Shown here in pieces: positions 1-9,036 of a stretch of DNA of 64,000 bases. The stretch spans positions 1,054,001 to 1,118,000 of the forward strand of contig CAVVTG010000002.1 in NCBI GenBank assembly GCA_963751105.1, written 5' to 3'. The position numbers and the translations under genes are program-made. A model generated the notes under the pieces. That model ran no database searches and was not told the origin of the DNA. It worked only from the letters and a program-made list of their open reading frames with translations. This stretch comes from JACVRW01 sp963751105 (GTDB lineage Bacteria > Actinomycetota > Thermoleophilia > Solirubrobacterales > Thermoleophilaceae). Positions within the stretch are counted from its first letter, which is position 1. Each line of letters opens with the position of its first letter.

Positions 1-1005
1 CTTCGCGGGCGTTCCCGGCAGCTCGATCGGCCTATCGCCGTTCTCCGCCCGGGGCGTCGCGCTGGCCTACGCGCTCATCGCCGCGGCCGGCGTGGCCGTG
101 CGTTACATGACCCGTCGCCACGCGGCACGGGGCGAGGAGCTCGCCGGGCGCTGGCGCCGCTTGCCGGCCCGGCGGCGCGCAGCGGCCTGCGCCCTGGTCC
201 TGGCCGCTGTCCTGTTTCTCGCGGTCCGGACGCTCGCGGCCCCGGCACCGCCCGATCACCTGACCGTGAGCTTCCTCGACGTCGGTCAGGGCGATGCCAC
301 GCTGATCCAGCATCCGGACGGGACGGCGATTCTCTTCGACGGAGGTCCTCCGGAGGCCGGCGTGGAGCGACTGCTGCGCAGGGCGGGAGTGCGCCGGCTG
401 GCCCTGGTGGTGGCCACCCACGCCTCCCGTGACCACGAGGGGGGCCTCCCGGCCGTCCTCGCGCGGTATCCCGTGGACCTGCTGCTCGACGGTGGCGACG
501 GGACGGCCGAGCCGGGCTTCCGGGCGGTGCTGGCCGCGGCCCGGCGCAGCGACGTCAGGACGCTGCCGGCTCTGGCCCCGATGGACGCTGAGCGCCGGGG
601 CCGTGACGGTCAGGCTGCTGTCCCCGGCTCCCCGTCCGCCCGGCCCTGCACCGGAAGACCCCAACCCCCGAGCCGTGGTGGCGACGGTCAGCTGTGGCGA
701 GTTCGACCTGCTCCTGTCGGCCGATGCCGAGAGCGAGTCGCTCCTCCCGCTCGACCTGCCGGACGTCGACGCCATGAAGGTGCCGCATCACGGCAGCTCT
801 GATCCGGGGCTGCCCGAAGTGCTCGAGCGACTGAGGCCCGAGGTCGCGGCCATCGAGGTGGGTCCCAATACGTACGGTCATCCCACTCGGACGACCCTCC
901 GCGCGCTGCGCAGCGCCGGGGTCGCCACCTACCGAACCGACCGGCACGGCACGGTCGCGCTCGCGCGTGGAGGAGGGGAAACTGCGCGTGGCGGTGGAGC
1001 AGTGA
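1..1005 (+). CDS. comEC: ComEC/Rec2 DNA uptake protein, C-terminal part (partial, frameshifted)
   Basis: This is the C-terminal metallo-beta-lactamase-like domain of ComEC, the membrane channel protein of natural DNA uptake. The reading frame is open from the left edge, so the N-terminal and competence domains lie outside. Visible parts are a basic stretch and last membrane helix (about 170-240), the DVGQGDATL strand, THASRDHEGG in place of the metal-binding THxHxDHxGG motif, and downstream KVPHHGS and YGHP motifs. The frame must change twice to keep the family sequence: near the C run at 576-579 and near the G run at 974-977. Each change skips one base. The second gives an ending KLRVAVEQ and a stop at 1003-1005. 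The order comEC-holA is common in bacteria. The frameshifts may be sequence errors. Confidence 0.8.
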
Positions 1006-1047
1006 CCCGAGTGCGTTCGCGCCCGCGGGCGCCGCCTGCCGGCTTCG

Positions 1048-1053
1048 TAGACT
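1048..1053 (+). promoter_or_regulatory. Putative -10 element of holA
   Basis: TAGACT ends 7 bases before the GTG start of holA, and no Shine-Dalgarno sequence is present. This spacing would place transcription start at or next to the start codon, giving a leaderless mRNA. No -35 element is obvious. Confidence 0.4.
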
Positions 1054-1060
1054 GGCGGGC

Positions 1061-2023
1061 GTGGCCGACCTGAGCCCCGCCTACCTGGTCTGTGGTGACG
1101 ACGACGCCAAGATCGACGCCTGGCGCGCGCGAGTGCGCAAGCGGGCCGAGGGCGAGCGCGGGCCGGGCGGGCTCGAGACGTTCGACGCCCGGCAGAGCGA
1201 CCCGGACGAGATCGCCGGCGCCCTGTCCGTGCTGAGCTTCGAGCCCGGCACGCGCTACCTCCTGGTGAACGACGCCGGCGCCTGGAAGGCGGCCCGGCTG
1301 GCGCCGCTCGAGGAGGCGCTCGAAGAGCTCCCGCCGGAAACGGTGCTGGTGCTGATCGTCCGCGGCAAGGCGCTGAAGCAGCTGTGCAAGGCCGTCGAAG
1401 CGGCCGGGGGAGAGGTGCGCGAGTACGCCGCGCCGAAGCCGTGGAAGCTCCCCGAGTGGTGTGCGGAGCGAGCCCGGGAGCTCGGCGTGCAGCTCGACCG
1501 GGAGGCGGCCAAGGAGCTGGTCGAGCGCGTGGGATCGAGCCAGCAGCGGCTCTCGCGCGAGCTCGAGAAGATCGCCATCGCCATCCACCCGTCGGCGACG
1601 GTGGGCCCGAACGACGTGGAGCAGCTGGCGGCGGCCGACAACGCGCCCCAGGCCTACGACCTCGCCGACGCTCTCGTGGCGGGCGACCTTCGTGAGACGC
1701 TGTCGCTGGCCGAGGAGCTGGAGGCCCACGGAGAGCGGCCGGGGCGGCTCGTCTTCCCCGTCGTTCGGCGGCTGCGAGAGGTGCACCGGGCGGCCGCGCT
1801 GCTCGAGGCGGGCCTGCCCGAGCAGAAGGTGGGCGAGTCCCTCAAGGCCCCGCCGTGGCTGGCCAAGAAGACCGTCGCCCGCGCGAAGAAGGCGGACACG
1901 GCCTCACTCGAGCGCGCGCTGTGCGTGTTCGCGGAGCTCGAGGTCACCATGCGCGGCGGCGGCGAGCTCCAGCTCGACGAGGACGCGGCCTTCTCGCTGG
2001 CGCTGGCCCGGGCCGCTGGCTGA
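1061..2023 (+). CDS. holA: DNA polymerase III delta subunit
   Basis: HolA is the delta subunit of the clamp loader, which opens the beta sliding clamp during replication. The 320-residue length is usual. The N-terminal YLVCGDDDAKID stretch matches the family beginning, followed by the degenerate AAA+ module and a C-terminal helical collar domain with the PPWLAKKTVARAKK segment typical of the delta C-terminus. The GTG start is supported by a -10-like hexamer 7 bases upstream and by family length. It directly follows comEC, as in many bacteria, and converges with the aldehyde dehydrogenase gene 17 bases downstream. Confidence 0.93.
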   Translation: MADLSPAYLVCGDDDAKIDAWRARVRKRAEGERGPGGLETFDARQSDPDEIAGALSVLSFEPGTRYLLVNDAGAWKAARLAPLEEALEELPPETVLVLIVRGKALKQLCKAVEAAGGEVREYAAPKPWKLPEWCAERARELGVQLDREAAKELVERVGSSQQRLSRELEKIAIAIHPSATVGPNDVEQLAAADNAPQAYDLADALVAGDLRETLSLAEELEAHGERPGRLVFPVVRRLREVHRAAALLEAGLPEQKVGESLKAPPWLAKKTVARAKKADTASLERALCVFAELEVTMRGGGELQLDEDAAFSLALARAAG

Positions 2024-2040
2024 CGCCGGATTGCCGCCGC

Positions 2041-3534
2041 TCAGGCGCCCGCCCCCGACGGCGGGGCCGCCTGGCCCGGCGCGTAGGGGTACCACCACTC
2101 CTTCGGGGCGATCTTCGTCTCGATGTGGACGTGCTTGGTGTCCTGAAACGCCTCGAGACCCTCCTGGCCGAGCTCGCGACCGAAGCCCGACTGCTTCATG
2201 CCCCCGAACGGCCCGGCGTCGTTGTCGGTGAGCGGGTCGTTGATCCACACCGTTCCGGCGCGGATCTCCCGCAGGCAGCGCACCGCCGTCTCGAGGTCGC
2301 GCGTGTAGACGTTGGCGCCCAGGCCGAAGCGCGTGGAGTTGGCCAGCGCAATTGCCTCGTCGAGGGAGCTGACCGGCACTATCGGGGCCACGGGACCGAA
2401 CGTCTCCTCGCGCAGCAGATCGGTCTCTCTCGCCGCGCCGGTGACCACGGTGGGGGAGAAGAAGTGGCCGCGGTCCTGCCCCGCGCGGTCGCCGCCCACC
2501 AGCACCTCGGCGCCGGCCGCCACCGCGGCCGCGACCTGGCTCTCGACCTTCTCGCGCTGGCGCGCCGAGACCATCGGCCCGATGTCGGTGGACTCGTCGA
2601 GAGGGTCGCCCACCCGCAGCGAGCGGGTGTAGTCGACGAAGGCCGAGACGAAGTCGTCGTACACCTCGCGGGCGACGTAGAAGCGCTCGGCCGAGGTGCA
2701 CACCTGACCGGCGTTCAGGTACGCCGCCCAGGCGCCACCCTTGGCCGCGACCTCCACGTCGCCGGCCACGTCGGCGCAGACGATGAAGGGATCCTTGCCG
2801 CCCATCTCGAGGTTCATGCGCGCCACCCGCTGGGCGCACAGGCCGGCCACCAGCTTGCCCGTGTCCACCGAGCCCGTGAAGGCCACCCCGGCCACGCGCT
2901 CGTCGCGCACCAGGGCCTCTCCCACAGCGCCCGCTCCGGCCAGCACGTTGAACGCGCCGGCGGGCAGGTGGTCGAAGCACTCGGCCAGCATCAGCGTCGA
3001 CACGGGGGTCAGCTCGGACGGCTTCGCCACCACCGTGTTTCCGGCCGCCAGGGCCGGCGCGACCTTCCACGACAGCAGCAGCAGCGGATAGTTCCAGGGC
3101 ACGATGCAGCCCCAGACGCCGATCGGCTCCTTGATGACGAGCGCGAGCTGCGTGGCCTCGATCGAAGGGATGACCCGCCCGGCGAAGTTGCGGCCCATCT
3201 CGGCGTAGTAGTCGAACGCGGCCGCCGTCCAGCCCACCTCGTCGGCGTTTTCCACGAGTGGCTTGCCGCCCTCCAGAGTAAGCGCTTGGGCCAGTTCCGC
3301 GGTGCGGTCGCGCATGCGGGTCGCGACCTCGTGAAGCAGCTCGGCACGCTCGACCGCCGGCGTGGCCGCCCAGCCGGGGAAGGCCTCGTTCGCGGAGGCG
3401 ATCGCGGCGTCGACCTGCTCGTCCGACGGCCCGGACAGCTCGGTCAGCGTCTCCTCGGTGGCGGGGTTCTCGATCACCAGCGAGTCACCCTCGCCGGCCA
3501 CCTGCTCGCCCCCGATCAGCAGTCGCGTTTCCAT
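2041..3534 (-). CDS. NAD(P)-dependent aldehyde dehydrogenase
   Basis: This 497-residue protein is a full-length member of the aldehyde dehydrogenase superfamily, oxidising an aldehyde to its acid with NAD(P). The fold signatures are present: PWNYP near 146-150, the cofactor loop FTGSVDTGK near 219-227, the general base in LEMGGK (Glu243) and the nucleophile in GQVCTSAERF (Cys279). The C-terminal MKQSGFGRE motif is also intact. The closest general resemblance is to betaine-aldehyde-type enzymes, but the substrate cannot be read from sequence. It stands alone on the minus strand between holA and rpsT. A TAGGGT hexamer 8 bases before the ATG suggests leaderless transcription. Confidence 0.9.
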   Translation of the reverse strand: METRLLIGGEQVAGEGDSLVIENPATEETLTELSGPSDEQVDAAIASANEAFPGWAATPAVERAELLHEVATRMRDRTAELAQALTLEGGKPLVENADEVGWTAAAFDYYAEMGRNFAGRVIPSIEATQLALVIKEPIGVWGCIVPWNYPLLLLSWKVAPALAAGNTVVAKPSELTPVSTLMLAECFDHLPAGAFNVLAGAGAVGEALVRDERVAGVAFTGSVDTGKLVAGLCAQRVARMNLEMGGKDPFIVCADVAGDVEVAAKGGAWAAYLNAGQVCTSAERFYVAREVYDDFVSAFVDYTRSLRVGDPLDESTDIGPMVSARQREKVESQVAAAVAAGAEVLVGGDRAGQDRGHFFSPTVVTGAARETDLLREETFGPVAPIVPVSSLDEAIALANSTRFGLGANVYTRDLETAVRCLREIRAGTVWINDPLTDNDAGPFGGMKQSGFGRELGQEGLEAFQDTKHVHIETKIAPKEWWYPYAPGQAAPPSGAGA

Positions 3535-3542
3535 GCGGCGGG

Positions 3543-3548
3543 ACCCTA
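3543..3548 (-). promoter_or_regulatory. Putative -10 element of the aldehyde dehydrogenase gene
   Basis: On the minus strand TAGGGT lies 8 bases upstream of the ATG at 3534. No Shine-Dalgarno is visible, so this fits the leaderless pattern seen at several genes in the window. Confidence 0.35.
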
Positions 3549-3589
3549 CAGAGGGCCCGGAGACCGGCCGCGAAGCAGAGCGCGCGGCG

Positions 3590-3853
3590 CTACGAGGCCT
3601 GCGAGCGGATGCGGGCCGCCCGGGACTTCTTGCGGGCCGCGCTGTTGCGATGCAGGGCGCCCGACTTGACGGCCCTGTCGATGCGCGATACGAGGGAGCG
3701 ATGCTCCGCGTCGGCGCGCTCGGCGTCGCCCTCGCTCACCGCGTCCTCGAGGCGGCGGAACCAGGTCTTGACCTGAGAGGTGCGGCGGCGATTCTCGAGT
3801 CGCTCCCGCTCCGCCCGGTGGATCCGCTTTTCTTGTGAATGAATGTTGGCCAT
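3590..3853 (-). CDS. rpsT: 30S ribosomal protein S20
   Basis: S20 is a small, basic helical protein that binds 16S rRNA during assembly of the small ribosomal subunit. The 87-residue product starts MANIHSQEKRI and carries the family's basic repeats, ending in a run of Arg/Lys-rich residues with the NSAARKKSR signature of the C-terminal helix. The length and ATG start are standard. It is transcribed divergently from murJ with a 62-base gap, a neighbourhood (holA-rpsT-murJ) common in actinobacteria. Confidence 0.95.
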   Translation of the reverse strand: MANIHSQEKRIHRAERERLENRRRTSQVKTWFRRLEDAVSEGDAERADAEHRSLVSRIDRAVKSGALHRNSAARKKSRAARIRSQAS

Positions 3854-3915
3854 AGAGAACCGACGCCGCGTCCGGCAGTCCGGGTGCGGCGGAGGCCCAG
3901 TGTAGCGCCCGTGCT

Positions 3916-5520
3916 GTGAGCAGCACCGACGTTCCCGAGCAGCGCAGTCACGCCAGCAGGCTGGCCCGCAACACGGCGTTCTTCTCGTTCGCCACCGGCC
4001 TGTCGCGCGTGCTCGGCCTCGCCCGGGAGATCCTGGCGGCCTACTTCTTCGGCGTCACCGCCGTCATGTCCGCGTTCACGATCGCCTTCCAGGTGCCGAA
4101 CCTCGTGCGCGCGCTGTTTGCCGACTCGGCCCTCCAGGGCGCGTTCGTGCCCGTCTTCACCGAGCTGCTCGAGAGGGGTGAACGCCGGGAGGCCTTCCGG
4201 GTGGCCTCCACGCTGTTCTTCCTGATCTGCCTGGCGCTCGGCGCCGTCACCGCCCTGTTCATCCTGCTGGCCGAGCCGATCATGAGCGTGTTCGCCCCCG
4301 GCTTCGACGAGGACGGCCCGCTCGCCGACCTGACGGTGAAGTTGGCCTGGATCATGTTCCCGATCGTCATCCTGCTCGCGCTGTCGGGGCTCACCGTGGG
4401 CATGCTCAACTCGTTCGAGCACTTCGCGGTCCCCGCCCTCGCTCCGGTGGCCTGGAACGTGGTCATCATCCTGGCGCTCGTCGGCCTCGTACCCACCTTC
4501 CCGGAGGAGGACGAGATCTACGCCTACGCGATCGGGGTGCTGGCGGGGACGGTCGTGCAGTTCCTCCTGCCGCTGCCCTGGCTGCGGGGGCGCGGGGGCG
4601 AGTTCAGGCTGCAGCTCCACCTTCGCAACGAGCACGTGCGCCGGGTGCTGAGGCTGATGCTGCCGGTGACGATCACCCTTGGGCTGATCAACCTCAGCCT
4701 CCTGATCAACTCGCTGTTCGGCACGCTCGTCTCCGATCAGGCGCCGGCGGCCATCGACAAGGCGTTCAGGATCTACCAGCTCCCTCAGGGCCTGTTCTCC
4801 ATCTCCATCGCGACCATCCTGTTCCCGACGCTTTCGCGCTTCGCCGCCCGCGGCGCGAGGGACGAGCTCCGCCACACGATGAGCACCGGCGTGCGCCAGA
4901 TCTGCCTGCTGCTGATCCCGAGCGCGGTGCTGATGGCGGTGCTGGCCGAGCCCATTACACGGCTCGTGTTCGAGCGTGGCGCGTTCGGGCCCGAGGCCAC
5001 GGAGCTGACCTCCACAGCGCTCGTGTGGTGGTCGATCTCCCTCCCGCTCCAGGGGGTGAGCCTGCTCTTCTCCCGCACGTTCTTCTCGCTCCAGCGAACG
5101 TGGGCCACCACCGCGCTGGCGGGCGTCAACCTCGTGGTCAACGTCGGGCTGGCCGCTGCGCTCTACGGGCCGCTCGGGATCTCGGGCATCGTGCTGGGCA
5201 CGGTGGCCGGCACGATCGTGATGTGCGCGGCTCAGGGCTGGATCCTGCGCCGCGAGCTGGGTGGACTCGAGGGCCCGCTGCTGATGGCGGCGACCCTCCG
5301 GATGCTGGCCGCCGCGGCGCTCCTGGCCGGAGTCGCCTACGGCGTCTGGTACGGGCTCGACGAGTGGCTGGGGCGGTCGCTGCTGGCCCAGATGGTCTCG
5401 GTGTTCACCGGAATCGGAGCCGGTCTGGCGATCTACGCGGGCGGGGTCTGGCTGCTGCGCGTGCCCGAGGCGCGCCAGATCCGCAGGCTGCTCGTTAGCC
5501 GAGGCCGGTCCAGTGGGTAA
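3916..5520 (+). CDS. murJ: Lipid II flippase MurJ
   Basis: MurJ flips undecaprenyl-linked peptidoglycan precursor across the cytoplasmic membrane. The 534-residue product is strongly hydrophobic with about 14 predicted membrane segments and belongs to the MOP/MviN family. The N-terminal signatures GLSRVLGLAREILAA and FTIAFQVPNLVRALFADSAL are typical, as is the LPQGLFSISIATILFPTLSR block near residue 290. There is no long C-terminal pseudokinase extension of the mycobacterial type. The GTG start fits the family N-terminus. The next gene begins 9 bases downstream, so they may be co-transcribed. Confidence 0.93.
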   Translation: MSSTDVPEQRSHASRLARNTAFFSFATGLSRVLGLAREILAAYFFGVTAVMSAFTIAFQVPNLVRALFADSALQGAFVPVFTELLERGERREAFRVASTLFFLICLALGAVTALFILLAEPIMSVFAPGFDEDGPLADLTVKLAWIMFPIVILLALSGLTVGMLNSFEHFAVPALAPVAWNVVIILALVGLVPTFPEEDEIYAYAIGVLAGTVVQFLLPLPWLRGRGGEFRLQLHLRNEHVRRVLRLMLPVTITLGLINLSLLINSLFGTLVSDQAPAAIDKAFRIYQLPQGLFSISIATILFPTLSRFAARGARDELRHTMSTGVRQICLLLIPSAVLMAVLAEPITRLVFERGAFGPEATELTSTALVWWSISLPLQGVSLLFSRTFFSLQRTWATTALAGVNLVVNVGLAAALYGPLGISGIVLGTVAGTIVMCAAQGWILRRELGGLEGPLLMAATLRMLAAAALLAGVAYGVWYGLDEWLGRSLLAQMVSVFTGIGAGLAIYAGGVWLLRVPEARQIRRLLVSRGRSSG

Positions 5521-5529
5521 GGACGGTCA

Positions 5530-5967
5530 ATGCCCGAAGAAGAGATGGATGTCGAAGAGCAGATCCGGTGCCTCAACGAGGCCTTGAAGCTTCAGCACCG
5601 CTCGGTGCTCAACTACTCGCTGGTGGCCGGCAGCGTGATCGGGCTCGAGTACCAGGCCCACGCGGACAAGATGAACAAGCACGCCCTCTCAGAGCTCGAG
5701 GACGCCACCCGGCTCGTGGAGAAGGTGGCCGCGCTGGGCGGCGAACCGACCACCGAGGTGGCGCCGCTCGAGTTCGTGGCCGATCCCGCCGAGGCGCTCG
5801 ACCGCCTGATCGAGGCGGAGAACGAGACGCTGGAGGCGCTCCAGGCGGCGATCGAGCCCACCGGCCGGGAGGCCGCCTCGGAGGCGGTCGAGCACCGGCT
5901 CGAGCACATGATCATGCGAAAGCAGGAGCAGGTGGACTACCTGCTGCGTGCTCGCCGCCGGCCCTAG
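5530..5967 (+). CDS. Small ferritin-like four-helix protein
   Basis: This 145-residue, mostly helical acidic protein resembles the ferritin-like superfamily, with an EEQIRCLNEALKLQHRSVLNY first helix and later E/H-rich helices such as LEHMIMRKQEQVDYLL. These could supply Glu and His ligands to a di-metal site. It has no signal peptide or membrane helix, so it is probably cytoplasmic. It lies 9 bases after murJ and ends tail-to-tail with the next, opposite-strand gene, overlapping it by 4 bases. Iron or manganese binding, or bacterioferritin-like storage, is inferred from the fold only. Confidence 0.65.
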   Translation: MPEEEMDVEEQIRCLNEALKLQHRSVLNYSLVAGSVIGLEYQAHADKMNKHALSELEDATRLVEKVAALGGEPTTEVAPLEFVADPAEALDRLIEAENETLEALQAAIEPTGREAASEAVEHRLEHMIMRKQEQVDYLLRARRRP

Positions 5968-6362
5968 CTCTCCTCGGCCGCGGCTCGGATCGCGTCGGAC
6001 GCGGACCGGAACACGCGCCCCTGCACGACCTTGCCGTCGCGCACGCGAAAGATCCAGCCGGTGGAGCCGACGATCGTACGGGCGGGGGAGTGGGCGCTCA
6101 CCCGCCCGGTCACGAGCACGATCTTCCCGACCTCGCGGAATTCCTGAGGCGTGAGACGCAGCTCCTCCCAGACGCGCGCGGCGTCGGCGAAGTACATCCG
6201 CATTCCATCGTGCCCGCGATAGGGCTCGGTCCGGCCCACGACCTCGCTGGTCATCGGCCTGAATTCCACGTCCTCGTCCATGAGCGCGAGCACGCCCTCG
6301 ACGTCCCGGGTGGCGAAGGCGGCGAAAACCGCCCTCACCACTTCGATGTCACTGCTGGCCAC
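5964..6362 (-). CDS. SnoaL/NTF2-like domain protein
   Basis: The 132-residue product is a single SnoaL-like (NTF2 fold) domain. It has an N-terminal helix pair (VVRAVFAAFATRDVEGVLALM), the DEDVEFRP strand and an FRVRDGKVVQGRVFRS strand pair typical of the family. Such domains act as small hydrolases, isomerases or ligand-binding modules, and no specific function can be assigned. The start is GTG. It is divergent from lepA with 52 bases between, and a TAGCCT hexamer lies 11 bases upstream of its start. Confidence 0.7.
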   Translation of the reverse strand: MASSDIEVVRAVFAAFATRDVEGVLALMDEDVEFRPMTSEVVGRTEPYRGHDGMRMYFADAARVWEELRLTPQEFREVGKIVLVTGRVSAHSPARTIVGSTGWIFRVRDGKVVQGRVFRSASDAIRAAAEES

Positions 6363-6401
6363 GAGTCGAGGCGAGGCTACTCGGGCGCCGGGGGGAATAC
6401 G

Positions 6402-6407
6402 TAAGCT
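6402..6407 (+). promoter_or_regulatory. Putative -10 element of lepA
   Basis: TAAGCT lies 7 bases before the GTG at 6415, again without a Shine-Dalgarno sequence. It supports 6415 rather than an upstream in-frame codon as the lepA start. Confidence 0.4.
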
Positions 6408-6414
6408 CGGGAGA

Positions 6415-8238
6415 GTGGGAAGCCCGTCTCAGAACATCCGCAACTTCTCGATCATCGCCCACATCGATCACGGGAAGTCGACTCTGGCCGACCGCATCCT
6501 CGAGATCACCGGCGCCGTCGACGCGCGCGACCACATGCCGCAGCTGCTCGACTCGATGGACCTCGAGCGCGAGCGCGGCATCACGATCAAGGCCCAGGCG
6601 GTGCGTGTGGAGTACACGGCGCGCAACGGGCAGCTCTACCGCCTGCACCTGATCGACACGCCGGGGCACGTGGACTTCACCTACGAGGTGTCCCGCTCGC
6701 TGGCCGCGTGCGACGGCGCGCTGCTGCTGGTCGACGCCTCGCAGGGGGTGGAGGCCCAGACCGTGGCCAACACCTACCTCGCCGTGGACTCGGGCCTCGA
6801 GCTGATCCCGGCCATGAACAAGATCGACCTGCCGGGCGCCGAGCCCGAGCGCGTCGCGGGCGAGGTGAGCGAGCTGTTGGGCGAGGCCGCCGATTCGGTC
6901 CTCCGCATCTCCGCCAAGACCGGCGACGGGGTGGTGGATCTGCTCGAGGCCGTGGTCGAGCGCATCCCGCCGCCCCAGGGCGATCCCGACGCGCCCGCGC
7001 GAGCGCTGATCTTCGACTCCGAGTTTGACCAGTACCGCGGGGTGGTGGCCTACGTGCGGGTGGTGGACGGGACACTCAGGCGCAACGACGCCATCCTGGC
7101 CATGCAGGCGGGTACCGAGGCGGACATCGACGAGATCGGCTTCTTCGGCCCGGGCATGACCCCGGTGGACCACCTGCGTGCCGGCGAGGTGGGCTACGTG
7201 ATCACCGGGATCAAGGACGTCTCGCTGCTGCGGGTGGGCGACACGCTCACCACCACGGCCGGCGCCGCCGCTGAGCCGCTGCCGGGCTATCGCGAGATCA
7301 AGCCGATGGTGTTCTGCGGCCTGTTCCCGGTGGAGACCAACCAGTTCCCAGAGCTGCGCGACGCGCTCGAGAAGCTGTCGCTCAACGACGCGGCGCTGAC
7401 CTGGGAGCCCGAGACCAGCGAGGCACTCGGCTTTGGATTCCGCTGCGGCTTCCTCGGTCTGCTGCACATGGACATCGTGCGGGAGCGCCTCGAGCGCGAG
7501 TACGACCTCGAGCTGCTGGCCACGGCTCCGAACGTCGAGTACGACCTCCGGCTCGAGGACGGCACGGAGCTCGTGGTCCATTCGCCCTCCGACATGCCCG
7601 ACCGGGCGGCGATCGCGTCGATCGAGGAGCCCTACATCCGCGCCACCATCCTCTGCCCGAAGGACTACGTCGGGCAGGTGATGGAGCTGTGCCAGGAACG
7701 CCGCGGCACTCACACCGACATGACCTTCCTCAGCACCGAGCGCGTGCAGCTCCAGTACGACCTGCCGCTGGCCGAGATCGTGCTCGACTTCTTCGACCAG
7801 CTCAAGTCGCGCACCCGCGGCTACGCCTCGCTCGACTACGAGATCCTGGGCATGCGTGAGGGCGACCTCGTGAAGCTCGACATCCTGCTGGCGGGCGACA
7901 AGGTCGACGCGCTGTCGATGGTGGTGCACCGCGACAAGGCCTACCCCGCCGGGCGTGTCCTCGCGGAGCGGCTGCGCAAGCAGATCCCGCGTCAGCAGTT
8001 CGAGGTGGCGATCCAGGCGGCGATCGGCTCGAAGATCATCGCCCGCGAGTCGGTCAAGCCGATGCGCAAGGACGTGATCGCCAAGTGCTACGGCGGCGAC
8101 GTGAGCCGCAAGCGCAAGCTCCTGGAGAAGCAGAAGGAGGGCAAGAAGCGCATGAAGCAGGTGGGCCGCGTGGAGGTCCCGCAGGAGGCCTTCCTCGCCG
8201 TGCTCGAGCTGTCGGGCGATGGCGACGGCAAGAAGTAG
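6415..8238 (+). CDS. lepA: Elongation factor 4 (LepA, back-translocating GTPase)
   Basis: LepA/EF4 is a ribosome-associated GTPase thought to remobilise stalled ribosomes or assist small-subunit assembly. The 607-residue protein has the G1 motif AHIDHGKS, G2 RGITI, G3 DTPGH and G4 NKID, then EF-G-like domains II, III and V. The LepA-specific C-terminal domain ends GGDVSRKRKLLEKQKEGK. The GTG at 6415 gives the usual N-terminus (QNIRNFSIIAHIDHG). Upstream in-frame codons exist, but they precede the -10-like element and overlap the divergent gene. The hydrolase gene starts inside the lepA 3' end, so the two are probably coupled. Confidence 0.96.
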   Translation: MGSPSQNIRNFSIIAHIDHGKSTLADRILEITGAVDARDHMPQLLDSMDLERERGITIKAQAVRVEYTARNGQLYRLHLIDTPGHVDFTYEVSRSLAACDGALLLVDASQGVEAQTVANTYLAVDSGLELIPAMNKIDLPGAEPERVAGEVSELLGEAADSVLRISAKTGDGVVDLLEAVVERIPPPQGDPDAPARALIFDSEFDQYRGVVAYVRVVDGTLRRNDAILAMQAGTEADIDEIGFFGPGMTPVDHLRAGEVGYVITGIKDVSLLRVGDTLTTTAGAAAEPLPGYREIKPMVFCGLFPVETNQFPELRDALEKLSLNDAALTWEPETSEALGFGFRCGFLGLLHMDIVRERLEREYDLELLATAPNVEYDLRLEDGTELVVHSPSDMPDRAAIASIEEPYIRATILCPKDYVGQVMELCQERRGTHTDMTFLSTERVQLQYDLPLAEIVLDFFDQLKSRTRGYASLDYEILGMREGDLVKLDILLAGDKVDALSMVVHRDKAYPAGRVLAERLRKQIPRQQFEVAIQAAIGSKIIARESVKPMRKDVIAKCYGGDVSRKRKLLEKQKEGKKRMKQVGRVEVPQEAFLAVLELSGDGDGKK

Positions 8239-8920
8239 ACGAGCCCTGCGCGCGATCCTCGTCCACGCCGGCGTGGCCGACTCCCGCATGTGGGACGGCT
8301 TCGAGCTGCCCGGGGCCGAGACCCACGAGCTGCGCGGTTTCGGGGACGCACCGATGCCCGAGAGCGGCGACTTCTCGCACGCGGAGGATCTGGAGGCGGC
8401 GCTGGGCGGCCGGCCCGCCGCCCTGGTGGGCGCCTCCTACGGAGCGCAGGTGTGCCTGGAGCTGGCCACCCGGTCGCCCGAGCTGGTGACGCACCTGGTG
8501 CTGCTCGACTCGCCGCTGCCCGACCACGACTGGTCCGACGAGATCCGTGCCTACGCCGAGGAGGAGGACCGGCTGCTGGAGGAGGGTGACCTCGACGCCG
8601 CCACCGACCTCAACGTGCGCTTCTGGGCTCCTGGCTTCGCCGATGTGATCGGCCCCGCCCAGCGACGCTCGTTCGAGCTGCAGCTGGCCTCCCAGGCCGA
8701 GGAGCGCGAGCCCGAGGCCATCGATCTCTCCGCCGTGCGGGCCCCGACCCTCGTCGCGGTGGGCGAGCACGACAGGCCGGACTTTCACGCGATCGCCCAG
8801 CGCCTGGCCCGCGAGATCGAGGACGCCGAGCTGGTGACGATCGAGGGCGCCGGCCACCTTCCGGCGCTCGAGCGGCCGAGCGAGACCGCCGGGCTTGTCA
8901 GGGGCTTCCTCGAGGATTAA
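8219..8920 (+). CDS. Alpha/beta hydrolase
   Basis: This 233-residue protein has the alpha/beta hydrolase fold. Its nucleophile elbow is GASYGAQ (Ser near residue 78), an acidic residue sits in the VAVGEHDRPDF strand, and the catalytic His lies in the IEGAGHLPALE motif near the C-terminus. That is a complete Ser-Asp-His triad, with no signal peptide. Substrate and pathway cannot be told. The ATG lies 20 bases inside the end of lepA in another frame, which suggests translational coupling. A start a little downstream, at a codon outside lepA, is also possible. Confidence 0.8.
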   Translation: MATARSRRALRAILVHAGVADSRMWDGFELPGAETHELRGFGDAPMPESGDFSHAEDLEAALGGRPAALVGASYGAQVCLELATRSPELVTHLVLLDSPLPDHDWSDEIRAYAEEEDRLLEEGDLDAATDLNVRFWAPGFADVIGPAQRRSFELQLASQAEEREPEAIDLSAVRAPTLVAVGEHDRPDFHAIAQRLAREIEDAELVTIEGAGHLPALERPSETAGLVRGFLED

Positions 8921-9021
8921 GCTCGGCTGCGACGCCTCTGCTCACGCACCGTCACAGCCTCGTTTCGCAGCACCTCGCCGCCGGCTCGGCGCGCTGACGC
9001 CAGCGCATTCTCACCGAGCCG

Positions 9022-9029
9022 AAAGGAAG
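9022..9029 (+). promoter_or_regulatory. Ribosome binding site of the methyltransferase gene
   Basis: AAAGGAAG lies 7 bases before the GTG at 9037 and decides that start. It is one of few clear Shine-Dalgarno sequences in this part of the window. Confidence 0.6.
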
Positions 9030-9036
9030 TACCGAA